From: CAILKP01 sp038231815
GTDB taxonomy: Bacteria > Planctomycetota > Phycisphaerae > Phycisphaerales > UBA1924
Direction: 5' to 3'
Assembly: GCA_038231815.1 (NCBI GenBank)
Contig: JBBRKQ010000003.1
Location: 17,407-81,406 of the forward strand
DNA: 64,000 nt
Under the pieces are notes generated by a model that saw nothing but the letters and a program-made list of their open reading frames with translations, had not been told where the DNA came from and searched no databases. A program made the translations under genes and the position numbers. Positions 17,799 to 24,971 of the stretch are shown here, one piece after another; position 1 is the first letter of the stretch; each line of letters begins with the position of its first letter.

Positions 17799-18482
17799 TC
17801 ACGCCGCGATCGTCGCGCTGCTGGTCTCGCTCCACGGGCCCATCGCGCCGCGGCGTGTCACCCAGCGGGCGACGTAGTGGGCCTGCAAGCCGCCGCGCTC
17901 CATCTCAAAGCTCAGCACCGCCGCCCCATCGCTGATGCTCTGCACGTAGCGGTATGCGCCCGGCTCCGCCGGCGCAGGGGTGCTGGTGGGTGTGAACGCA
18001 ACAAAGACCTCGGCCCGCTCGGCCCCGCGCGGGCGGGCCCGGCGGGTGGGTGTAGATTCATCGACCAAGCGCAGTTGGTGTGTGTATCGCGCAGCAGACT
18101 CGATGATGATCAGCGGCTTGCTGGTCGGTGCGGCGACCGGCGATGGCGAGGTGTCGCGTACGGTAATGCCGATGGTTGCGCGATCGGCGTTGCTGGTCTT
18201 GGGAAAGCTCTGCACAAAGTTGGTGATGGGCCGGACTTCCCGCTCGAGCGCTGCGCGGGCCGCATCCTTCGCCTGCCGGGCCCCCTCGGCGGCGGCCTGA
18301 GCCCGCACATGGGCCGGGAACGCCGCGGCCCACACGCTTAAGGCTTGCTTCAGCGGCGTGAGCTCGGACTCATCAAGCCCGTTGATGCTCCACCACTTCT
18401 CAACGGCGTTGTAGTAGTGGTTCGCCCACGCGGCAAAGTTCCCATCGGGCCGGGGCATGTAATTCGTGCTTCCGCGTGGCAT
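17799..18482 (-). CDS. Conserved protein of unknown function (fibronectin-III-like C-terminus)
   Basis: The protein has 227 residues. An N-terminal helical part carries NFAAWANHYYNAVEKWW and an Ala/Gln-rich helix (HVRAQAAAEGARQAKDAARA). A beta-rich C-terminus follows with TYRYVQ-like strands and the final MGPWSETSSA typical of fibronectin type III folds. Similar proteins of unknown role are scattered in diverse bacteria. The ATG at 18482 is chosen because GGAG lies about 8 bases upstream. The frame stays open to 18800 through the 21-bp repeat array, but that part is probably non-coding. Confidence 0.65.
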   Translation of the reverse strand: MPRGSTNYMPRPDGNFAAWANHYYNAVEKWWSINGLDESELTPLKQALSVWAAAFPAHVRAQAAAEGARQAKDAARAALEREVRPITNFVQSFPKTSNADRATIGITVRDTSPSPVAAPTSKPLIIIESAARYTHQLRLVDESTPTRRARPRGAERAEVFVAFTPTSTPAPAEPGAYRYVQSISDGAAVLSFEMERGGLQAHYVARWVTRRGAMGPWSETSSATIAA

Positions 18483-18608
18483 AAAAATGCTCCAAAGAAC
18501 CAAAGCAACAGTGGGCCACGTGGCCGCAAGAGTACCGGGAACAAACCGCTCCCGAGCGGCCACCCGCGACGGGCGAGCGGCCCGCACCCCCGCCGCCTTC
18601 CCGGTCGT

Positions 18609-18760
18609 TCGGACAGCATTCCCATCGGCTCGGAGTGCTCGCCACTTCAGTTGGAAGCCACTTCGGACGATTCGGAATTCTTTCCGGGTGACTCGGAATG
18701 CTCGACTGGGGAGTTGGAATGGTTTCCGGCTGGGTCGGAATGCTTGCCGAGCGGGCTGGC
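18609..18760. repeat. 21-bp periodic repeat array I (TYGGA motif)
   Basis: The pentamer TCGGA or TTGGA recurs at 18609, 18630, 18651, 18672, 18693, 18714 and 18735, exactly 21 bp apart seven times. A weak eighth unit starts at 18756. Between pentamers the sequence is degenerate, with a preference for a second CCGG about 11 bases in and a GG end. The array lies upstream of the gene ending at 17799 and about 100 bp before the reverse-transcriptase operon leader. Confidence 0.85.
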
Positions 18761-18873
18761 CAGCTTCGGCAACGTCGCCCGGGATGGATCGAGCGGCCAA
18801 TCACGGGGAGCGGAACCGACTGGGATCGGCGGCAATCAGAACCAAAATAAAGAAAGAAATCTGTTCAAGTTTG

Positions 18874-18907
18874 TTGACATACAAGCAATGTCCTCCTGTT
18901 GTATGTC
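18874..18907 (+). promoter_or_regulatory. Probable promoter -35 and overlapping dyad (candidate HTH operator)
   Basis: A perfect TTGACA lies at 18874-18879, with only weak -10 matches 17-20 bp downstream. It overlaps the left arm of a perfect 9-bp dyad: GACATACAA at 18876-18884 and TTGTATGTC at 18899-18907, with a 14-bp spacer. A dyad over a -35 box, just upstream of an operon that encodes an XRE repressor, is a typical autoregulatory layout. A second TTGACA is at 18933-18938. Confidence 0.4.
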
Positions 18908-18909
18908 CA

Positions 18910-19255
18910 GCCCCAAAGGCGGGGCGTGCTCTTTGACAATCGTAAACCGCAGTTGATTGATGGTACCGCCGCCAAGTGTTCAAGGTTCAACCAAGGCACT
19001 TTGTCGCGCGACCCACAACGACCGTGTCGTTGGTGGTTTTGTCCTACTCACGGACTGGTGCATGGGCATCGGCAACGAGGACCGGCAGGAGCAGCACCGA
19101 GCACGGAGCAGTGGCGTCGTCGCAACAGGATTTGTTTGTTCATCACAGTAGAGAACAGCAGTCAGAGAACGGGGGTTTGTCACGAATCGCTAAGATGTTC
19201 TTGGCGGGCGCGACATTCCGTTCCCTATCGCCGTGCAAAAGCATGGCGGTACTTA
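18910..19255 (+). ncRNA. Candidate structured leader RNA of the reverse-transcriptase operon (retron msr-msd candidate)
   Basis: This stretch before the operon has no convincing gene and is rich in hairpins: GCCCC/GGGGC at 18910-18925, AAGTG/CACTT near 18974-18999, CCACAACGAC pairing with GTCGTTGGTGG at 19012-19036, and CGCCGTGC/GCATGGCG at 19229-19248. GTACCGCC at 18963-18970 is complementary to GGCGGTAC at 19245-19252. That pair would enclose most of the structure as a retron a1/a2 pair does, ending just before the first ribosome binding site. The msr/msd identity is inference. The a1/a2 pair and the last hairpin are mutually exclusive. Confidence 0.35.
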
Positions 19256-19271
19256 TATAAGGAGTTCAGCA

Positions 19272-19565
19272 ATGAACAGACCTTTGCGACTGCGGCATGG
19301 AGCCCTCCGGCTCCCGATTGTTGAGGTGGAGTTCGCGATCCGGGTTATGAAAGACCCCAAGTTCCGAACGACCCTCGTTGGTGATCGGCGTCAGATCGTC
19401 GATACGGCTCTGCGAATCCTCGATGAGGCCAAGCAGGACCAGATCGACGGCCAGTTTGAGTTGGATGAACGGCACATCCGCGTGGCGCTCTTGGCCATCG
19501 GTGTGACTCAGGCGTGGATGCACGACCTGTTGTTCTTCCGGCTTGAAGACGACGAACAGAACTAA
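19272..19565 (+). CDS. Small protein of unknown function, first gene of the reverse-transcriptase operon
   Basis: The protein has 97 residues with AAGGAG 8-13 bases before the ATG, the strongest ribosome binding site in this operon. It is predicted alpha-helical, with a basic N-terminus (MNRPLRLRHGALRLP), a central charged helix (RRQIVDTALRILDEAKQDQI) and a hydrophobic/acidic end (WMHDLLFFRLEDDEQN). I do not recognise it. By position it could be the effector or an RNA-binding partner of the reverse transcriptase. The next gene starts 24 bp downstream. Confidence 0.65.
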   Translation: MNRPLRLRHGALRLPIVEVEFAIRVMKDPKFRTTLVGDRRQIVDTALRILDEAKQDQIDGQFELDERHIRVALLAIGVTQAWMHDLLFFRLEDDEQN

Positions 19566-19589
19566 ACCCCCTTTTTATGAGATTCACGA

Positions 19590-19907
19590 ATGCTTGCAGT
19601 CGGCAGAGCAATTCGAACGTTGAGAGCCCGCAAGGGCATAAGCCAGAAAGAACTGGCCGAGCGCGCGGAGATTACGCCTTCATTCCTGAGCCTCGTTGAG
19701 GGCGACCGGCGCGACGCGAGTATCAAGGTCATCGAGCGCATCGCCGCGGCGCTCGAAGTATCTCCCGAAGTCCTCATCTGGGAGGCTGTCGAGCTTCCCG
19801 GCAATCTGAACGCGCAGGACCGCCGCTTGTGCGAGCTTGCGAAAATCATTGTCCGTGGGGTGTACGAAAATGCGGCAGGAGCCGGAGACGTTTCGACGCC
19901 CGCTTGA
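19590..19907 (+). CDS. XRE-family helix-turn-helix regulator
   Basis: The protein has 105 residues. A Cro/CI-type HTH occupies residues 5-65: IRTLRARKGISQKELAERAE, ITPSFLSLVEGDRRDASIKV, IERIAAALEVSPEVLIWEAV. The remaining 40 residues are a helical tail that may dimerise or bind the reverse transcriptase. Its end overlaps the start of the reverse-transcriptase gene by 38 nt, so the two are probably translationally coupled. HTH proteins are the defining partner of one class of retrons, and it could equally autoregulate the operon through the upstream dyad. Confidence 0.9.
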   Translation: MLAVGRAIRTLRARKGISQKELAERAEITPSFLSLVEGDRRDASIKVIERIAAALEVSPEVLIWEAVELPGNLNAQDRRLCELAKIIVRGVYENAAGAGDVSTPA

Positions 19908-20829
19908 GCCGCGCGTCGTCACGATCCAACAACTTGCGGCCTTGCTGAAACTGCCCGTCAACAAACTGGAACGGCTGGTAGTGGATGCGCCGTCACTCTA
20001 CACGAGTTTTGACGTGCCCAAGCCCAACGGCACCAAACGCACGATTCGCCCGCCGAAGCCCGTTCTCCGGGAAGTGCAACGCACGCTCCTCGATATTCTG
20101 CAAGGGTGCATCCGCTACCCGCGATGGATGATGGGCAGCGTGCCCAAGCGGTCGATCTTTGAGCACGCGAAACCCCATGTCGGTCGGAAGATGGTCGCGA
20201 CGTTCGATGTCAAAGCGTTCTATCCCAGCACCACGCCCGCGATGGTGCGGCCCGTTCTCGAACGGTTTGGCCTTGGCGACGCTGCGGCGGAAGCCGTGCT
20301 GCAGCTCGTTACCAAAGACGATCAGTTGCCACAAGGCGGCCCGACGAGCGGGTTCTTGGCCAATCTCGCACTCGAACCAGCCGACCGGCGCATCGACGCA
20401 CTTTGCCGGAAGCACAACTTGGCCTTCACGCGCTACGTCGATGACATGGCGATTTCAGGCGACAGGGATTTGACGCAGTTCCAAGGGACGATCATCAAGG
20501 CGGTCAATGACTGCGGCTATGCCATCGCGCCGGAGAAGATCCGCTACATGGGCCGCGACGTGCCACAGGTGGTGACGAAACTCTGCGTGAACGACAAACT
20601 GCGCCCGACGCGAGAGTTCATGGCGAGCGTGAAGGCCGAGATTTGGGAATGCCTCAACGCGGGCGCAGCGACTGTCGCTGCCGAGCGCGGCGTGCAGTTG
20701 CGCAATCTCAAGAACAGTCTCACCGGCAAGGTCTCGCACATCCGCGGCGCGGATTTGGAGGAAGGCAGGAATCTGCGGGGCATGTTGTGCGGGGTTGACT
20801 GGATGACTATCCAGGCCAAGCAAGCCTAA
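19870..20829 (+). CDS. Retron-like reverse transcriptase
   Basis: The protein has 319 residues from the ATG at 19870; a TTG at 19837 would add 11. Motifs in order: KRTIRPPKPVLREVQRTLLDIL (about 56-77) as the fingers block, FDVKAFYPS (112-120) with the first catalytic Asp, LPQGGPTSGFLANL (153-166), YVDDMAIS (189-196) with the catalytic DD pair, and VVTKLCVN (234-241), which matches the VTG-LxVN region Y of retron enzymes apart from K for G. Length equals a typical retron reverse transcriptase with no fused domain or maturase. All catalytic residues are present. It closes the three-gene operon. Confidence 0.9.
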   Translation: MRQEPETFRRPLEPRVVTIQQLAALLKLPVNKLERLVVDAPSLYTSFDVPKPNGTKRTIRPPKPVLREVQRTLLDILQGCIRYPRWMMGSVPKRSIFEHAKPHVGRKMVATFDVKAFYPSTTPAMVRPVLERFGLGDAAAEAVLQLVTKDDQLPQGGPTSGFLANLALEPADRRIDALCRKHNLAFTRYVDDMAISGDRDLTQFQGTIIKAVNDCGYAIAPEKIRYMGRDVPQVVTKLCVNDKLRPTREFMASVKAEIWECLNAGAATVAAERGVQLRNLKNSLTGKVSHIRGADLEEGRNLRGMLCGVDWMTIQAKQA

Positions 20830-20880
20830 AATTAGTGCGACGCTTCGGCAGGCAGGTGTTCTGCGGCATTCCACCCCCCG

Positions 20881-21130
20881 GCACCCCCACACCCCACCCC
20901 CACCCACGCCGTTGCTCTCTGTCACGCGGCGGGCGGGGGCTGGTTGGTTGGGGCCGTGCGGGAGATCGTGTGCCAGGTGCGTCGGCCGCACTGGGGGCAG
21001 CGCGTGAGCCAGTGCGCTGTGCCCGCGGCCTTGGTGCGGATGCCGCCCGCCTCCCACAGCGATCGGGCACGCTTGCAGCGGCAGCGCACCATCCACACGT
21101 GCGACTCGGCCTCGATCACGGCGAACCACG
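20881..21130. repeat. Long direct repeat, left copy
   Basis: About 250 bp closely resembling 25439-25690, beginning with a C-rich CACCCCCACA tract. It includes the identical run GTGCGGGAGATCGTGTGCCA and a long nearly identical block through GCGTGAGCCAGTGCGCTGTG. It holds most of the intact zinc-ribbon microprotein gene. The two copies bracket the NLR operon in the same orientation. Confidence 0.85.
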
Positions 21131-21173
21131 AGCGCGGCAGGATCTTGTAGAGCGTTCGTTGGCGCGTGTTCAT
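20922..21173 (-). CDS. Zinc-ribbon microprotein
   Basis: The protein has 83 residues. An N-terminal basic/aromatic part (LYKILPRSWFAVIEAESHVW) is followed by MVRCRCKRARSLWEAGG and then LTRCPQCGRRTWHTI. Together these give two cysteine pairs (CxC and CxxC) of a treble-clef or zinc-ribbon site. The end is a short Pro-rich tail. It follows the membrane protein gene by 42 bp on the same strand. A frame-disrupted second copy lies at 25.5-25.7 kb. Conservation of the protein reading between copies suggests the gene is real. Function is unknown, but DNA or RNA binding is plausible. Confidence 0.55.
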   Translation of the reverse strand: MNTRQRTLYKILPRSWFAVIEAESHVWMVRCRCKRARSLWEAGGIRTKAAGTAHWLTRCPQCGRRTWHTISRTAPTNQPPPAA

Positions 21174-21215
21174 GGCAAAGGGTTCTGAATGCGGGCGGTG
21201 CTGATGCGGTGTGCG

Positions 21216-22109
21216 TTACGCCGAGGGGGTCTTGGATGCCTCAGTTGCGACGGGGGATCCTCGCTCATCGAGCCCCGCGAGCAGTGCGTGTTTGCGCTCG
21301 GGGTCGAGCAGCAGGTTTTCGTGCAGTTCGCGTGAGCCGCCGTTGAAGGAGAACATCCCGCCGGTGCTGGGCACTGTCACCGAGAAGACCATCAGCTCTC
21401 CGCAGTCTTTGCACGCATTGGCCGTGAACACGACGGGTCTGGAACGGGCGGCCGAGGGTTCGGGATCGGCAGCGACAAGGTCGCCGATGGTCTGGGCATT
21501 TTTCATGCGCCGAAGGCCTGCGGGGCTGACCTTCGCGACGGTGCGCTTCCAGAGCTGCTTGCTGGCGCGCTTCCCGCAGCGCTCGCAGAAAGGCTCACGC
21601 GAGGCGGACATGCCCGCGAGGCTGCCAAGCCCTAGAAACAACATCGCCTCGATGCCCCAGTAGCCGGCGAGCTCCCACCCGCTCACGGTGCGCTTTGAGG
21701 CATAGGTGCTGCGGGCGGTCTGGACGCCCTGAGTCAGGCGCCAGAGTGTGTTGTCCACGAGGTCCGCAGGCGCACCGGCGCGCACGGCGCGGGCGCCGGC
21801 GAGCGTCTGTGATGTGGCGAGAAAGAGCATCGCGGCGGTCACGCCCACCCCCACGCCGAGCGATGCGTTGCGTAAGCGGGAGAGCAGCGTGGCGACGTAC
21901 ACGATCGTTCCGAACACGCCTGCGGATATGAACACAAAGAACGAGATTTGGCGACTCTTCAGCAGCAGGGGCAGGATCTCCTGATAGCCCGCGGCGGCGA
22001 GAAAGGCCAAGACGCAAGCGATCACAGCGCACGGCACCAGCCGTTTCGAGCAGCTCCCAGAGGGCTTGTAGCAGACCAGGAGAAGGGCTCGGCCAGCGGC
22101 GGTGATCAT
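21216..22109 (-). CDS. Membrane protein with zinc-ribbon-like cysteine pairs
   Basis: The protein has 297 residues. Three N-terminal transmembrane helices (LVPCAVIACVLAFLAAAGY; FFVFISAGVFGTIVYVATLL; LGVGVGVTAAMLFLATSQTL) and a fourth near 145-165 are followed by a cytosolic part. Two CxxC pairs, CERCG and CKDCG about 80 residues apart, probably bind one zinc. AAGG lies 8 bases before the ATG. It follows the NLR gene on the same strand after 489 bp that contain repeat array II, so it may have its own promoter. A membrane effector role is possible but not shown. Confidence 0.65.
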   Translation of the reverse strand: MITAAGRALLLVCYKPSGSCSKRLVPCAVIACVLAFLAAAGYQEILPLLLKSRQISFFVFISAGVFGTIVYVATLLSRLRNASLGVGVGVTAAMLFLATSQTLAGARAVRAGAPADLVDNTLWRLTQGVQTARSTYASKRTVSGWELAGYWGIEAMLFLGLGSLAGMSASREPFCERCGKRASKQLWKRTVAKVSPAGLRRMKNAQTIGDLVAADPEPSAARSRPVVFTANACKDCGELMVFSVTVPSTGGMFSFNGGSRELHENLLLDPERKHALLAGLDERGSPVATEASKTPSA

Positions 22110-22396
22110 CGCTCATCCTTGACAGGATAGTTAATAGATGCAAAACTCTTGAGGTCGCCCGGGCGCTTTGTCTCATTCTACGCGACGAAGTTACGCACCG
22201 GCGTTGATGCTGGCTTTGGTTTGGTGGAACATGGCCAAGGCCAGCACATCGTTGGGTTGTGCGTCGAGAAACAGGATTGTGGCCGGGGTGCCGGAATGGA
22301 CTTGCGAGGGCGACGAGGGCGGGGGGACGGTGGAGGGAGGCCGGTCAGCGCGGGGGCGGCCCGCGGCCTCGCCGAGCTCGCGGCGAGGTCCCGCGG

Positions 22397-22501
22397 GCGG
22401 ACAAGTCCTGCGGATGGCCGTGCAAGGCGAGGGGCCGATCGGACAGGTGGGTTGGACGGTCGGACAAGTGCATCGGACGGCCGGCCGGGTGGGCTGGCGG
22501 G
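22397..22501. repeat. 21-bp periodic repeat array II (YGGA motif)
   Basis: Units of 21 bp in the same register start at 22397, 22418, 22439, 22460 and 22481. The best three begin GCGGACAAG, TCGGACAGG and TCGGACAAG and carry a second YGGA 13 bp inside (22410, 22452, 22473). The second and fifth units are degenerate. The array lies in an extremely GC-rich tract just downstream of the NLR stop codon. Confidence 0.75.
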
Positions 22502-22598
22502 TCGCGGGCCAGCGCGGCTCCGGGGCGGGCAGCGGCGCGGCGAGCGCGGAGCGCGGCCCGGCGGGCGTGGCCCACCGCTCGGCGGGGAGGGGGACGGG

Positions 22599-24965
22599 CT
22601 ACTGGCCGCAGCCGACGATCTGCATCCACTTGCGGACGGTCTTCACGGTGGGGTGGTTCTCATCGAAGTGCTTGAGGAGGATGCCCAGGGCCTTCTTGAA
22701 GTTGGCGCAGGCCGCGGCGCGGTCGCCCTCACCCTTGCAGATGTGGGCCAGGTTGTTGTAACTGGTCGCGAAGTTGGGGTGGTCCGGGGCGAAGTGCTTG
22801 GACCAGATCGCGATGGCTCTCTCCATGCTCGCCCGCGCCCCCGGCAGCTCGCCTTGGGCCTGCTGGATCAGCGCGAGATTGTTGTAGTTGCTCGCGACCG
22901 AGGGATGGTCTGAGGAGAAGTACATGGACTGAACTGTTATAGCACGATCAATGCTGGTCCGCGCCGCTGCGAGTTCGCTTTTCGCCTTGGCGAACTCGCG
23001 CTGAGAGTTGTACCTCTCGCCAAGGTCTTTCTGGATCAACGCAAGGTTGGAGTAGCTGATCGCGAAGCGGCGATCGTCAGGGGCGAGGTGCTTGGACTCA
23101 ATGGCGATTGCAGACTCAATATTCGTCTTGGCTCCGGTGAGGTCACCCTCGGCCTGCTTGATCGCCGCCAAGAAGCTATAGCGGTACGCGAAGGTCAAAT
23201 GGTCTGGGGGGAAGTGCTTGGAATCAATTGCTATAGCCCGCACGATGCTCGCACGCCCCGCCGGCAGGTTTCCTTGGTCTTTCTGGATCATCGCCAGGCT
23301 GGCATAGCAAATGGCGAGATCAGGGTCCCCGATGGCCGCTGCGATCATGTCCTCGTTGTTCGCCGTGACCTGCAGGCATGCCGCGCCCTCTTGATACCGA
23401 CCAAGCAATCGAAGAACTGTGGCCAGCCACCCGCCGACCTGCACCGCGAGGCCGGGATGGCCAGCCTTCCAAAGGGCCTTGCAAGTTTCAGCCAGCGGCG
23501 TTAGTTCCCAGCGCAGGCTCCGGTCGGTGAGGGCGGCGGGGTCGTTCATTTCCCGGTCGCTGCCGTCGGGGTTGGTGCCGATGATGGTCGCCTGTCGCGC
23601 GGCTGCGCAGGCGGCGATGGTGCGGAGGAGCGCGGTGTGCTGGGCCTTTCGCTCCGCTGCGCCTTCCCCACCCGCCTCGGCCCGCTCATTCACCCGGGCG
23701 TGCCAGAGGCGGTGCAGGCTCAGGAGTTTGCCCGCTTCGCCGCCGGGGAGCAGGATGTCCAGTCGGTCGAGATGGTGCAGCACCAATTGCGCGGGGCTCA
23801 GCGGGTCGTCGGGGTCGGCGGGGAGCGGGATGTGCAGCGGGTCGGGCGTGCCATCGTCGCTCGTCGCGGTGCGGGCCGCATCCGCTTCGAGCAGGGTTTC
23901 GAGCCAGCGCGCCGGGGCGAGGTCATGCGGCAAGATCGCGGCGTATTCGACCGCGCGTTTTTCCGCTGGGGGCAAGGCTGCGAAAGCATCGTCGATCACG
24001 CGCAGAGTGCGGCGGTGGGCCGGTAGCGTCTCCTTGTTGAGTCCGAGTTGCTCCGCGACGCCCGGTTTCACATCGGGCAACTCCGCCACCGGCGTGTTCC
24101 GCAGGCCTCGCAGGTTCTTGCCGTCGCCCTCCCAATAGTCCTTCCACGCGATGTGCGGCTTGAGGTTCATGTACGCCGCGACGGCCGCGACGGCAACCGC
24201 CAGCCCGCCCAGCCAGTCATTGATCGCGTCGGCGACGGCATCCTCCGGCAGCGCGGCGGGGAGGGCGGCCCGCATGGCCGCGTCCTTCTCTTTGCTCTGT
24301 CGCTCGGTGCAGAAGGCCGCGAAGACCGCGCGGGCTTCGTCATTGGTCAGTCGGCCGATCTGGATGGCGTCGGCGGTGGCGATCTCATCATCACGCGTGG
24401 TGAGCAGCACGCGGCAGGCCCCACGCGGCACGAGGCCGCCGGTGAGCATCGCGTCCCACTTCGCCTTGCTGGCGATGTTGTCGAGGATGAGCAGGCTCGG
24501 CTCGCCGCTATTCAGCACCCGCGAAACCTCGGCGGCATCGGCGGCGGGATCGTTCTTGCTGGTGAGCCCGAGCGGCTCGACCAGCGAGGCGAGGCCCGTG
24601 AGAAGATCGCCAAATTCCATCGGCAGGAAGAACCGCCCGCCGGGGTAGTGCGAGTTGTATTGGTGGGCGTAGAGGATGGCCGCGACGGTTTTGCCATAGC
24701 CGCCCATGGCGCGGGTGACGGCCTGGCGGATGACAACCTCATCGGGCTTGGCGGAGAGGGCGGCGTGGATTTTCGCTGTGATGTTCTTGCGCGGGATGAA
24801 GGTCGGCGATGGGGTCGGGACGGTGGAGATGATGGCGGGTCTGGCGGGAGTCGTGCCGCCAAGCGTGATGTTCATGTTGCCGCCAACGCTCACCGACCCG
24901 GCGTCGAGCTTGACGACGTTCCCGCCCGCGTCGATCACCCCGGGTGTCGGCTTGTCGTTCCCCAT
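22599..24965 (-). CDS. STAND/NLR-like NTPase: N-terminal glycine-rich motif, NB-ARC, TPR array
   Basis: The protein has 788 residues. Residues 11-37 are a Gly/Asn-rich beta motif (IDAGGNVVKLDAG then NMNITLGG). The NB-ARC core carries Walker A GGYGKT (88-93), Walker B LLILD (158-162), the sensor VLLTTRD (186-192) and the GLPLA-like GGLAVAVAAV near 253. A helical arm domain follows. The C-terminal 250 residues are kinesin-light-chain-type TPRs with repeated YNNLALIQ...GxxxxAxxxxxRAIAI units. Such proteins oligomerise when the repeat domain senses a ligand, often a phage component. A GGGGGAGG ribosome binding site lies inside the end of the preceding gene, 6 bp upstream. Confidence 0.9.
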   Translation of the reverse strand: MGNDKPTPGVIDAGGNVVKLDAGSVSVGGNMNITLGGTTPARPAIISTVPTPSPTFIPRKNITAKIHAALSAKPDEVVIRQAVTRAMGGYGKTVAAILYAHQYNSHYPGGRFFLPMEFGDLLTGLASLVEPLGLTSKNDPAADAAEVSRVLNSGEPSLLILDNIASKAKWDAMLTGGLVPRGACRVLLTTRDDEIATADAIQIGRLTNDEARAVFAAFCTERQSKEKDAAMRAALPAALPEDAVADAINDWLGGLAVAVAAVAAYMNLKPHIAWKDYWEGDGKNLRGLRNTPVAELPDVKPGVAEQLGLNKETLPAHRRTLRVIDDAFAALPPAEKRAVEYAAILPHDLAPARWLETLLEADAARTATSDDGTPDPLHIPLPADPDDPLSPAQLVLHHLDRLDILLPGGEAGKLLSLHRLWHARVNERAEAGGEGAAERKAQHTALLRTIAACAAARQATIIGTNPDGSDREMNDPAALTDRSLRWELTPLAETCKALWKAGHPGLAVQVGGWLATVLRLLGRYQEGAACLQVTANNEDMIAAAIGDPDLAICYASLAMIQKDQGNLPAGRASIVRAIAIDSKHFPPDHLTFAYRYSFLAAIKQAEGDLTGAKTNIESAIAIESKHLAPDDRRFAISYSNLALIQKDLGERYNSQREFAKAKSELAAARTSIDRAITVQSMYFSSDHPSVASNYNNLALIQQAQGELPGARASMERAIAIWSKHFAPDHPNFATSYNNLAHICKGEGDRAAACANFKKALGILLKHFDENHPTVKTVRKWMQIVGCGQ

Positions 24966-24971
24966 GGCGAC

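Noticed and set aside
18483..18800. N-terminal extension of the 17799-18482 gene through the 21-bp array
   Set aside because: The frame is open because 21 is a multiple of three. A good ribosome binding site precedes the ATG at 18482, and the extension is low-complexity Arg/Phe-rich sequence.
18841..20829. Group II intron or diversity-generating retroelement
   Set aside because: The reverse transcriptase lacks a maturase/endonuclease domain, and there are no VR/TR-like repeats or intron RNA domain V signatures nearby.
22191..22300. Minus-strand frame tail (TILFLDAQPNDVLALAMF...) as a gene remnant
   Set aside because: The residues look protein-like, but the frame is short, lacks a start and I cannot assign a family.
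22345..22629. Arg/Pro/His-rich protein coded across array II
   Set aside because: The frame is an artefact of GC-rich 21-bp repeats and overlaps the NLR C-terminus.
22149..22913. + strand frame of 254 codons
   Set aside because: Antisense to the NLR TPR region and composed of low-complexity Gly/Arg sequence.
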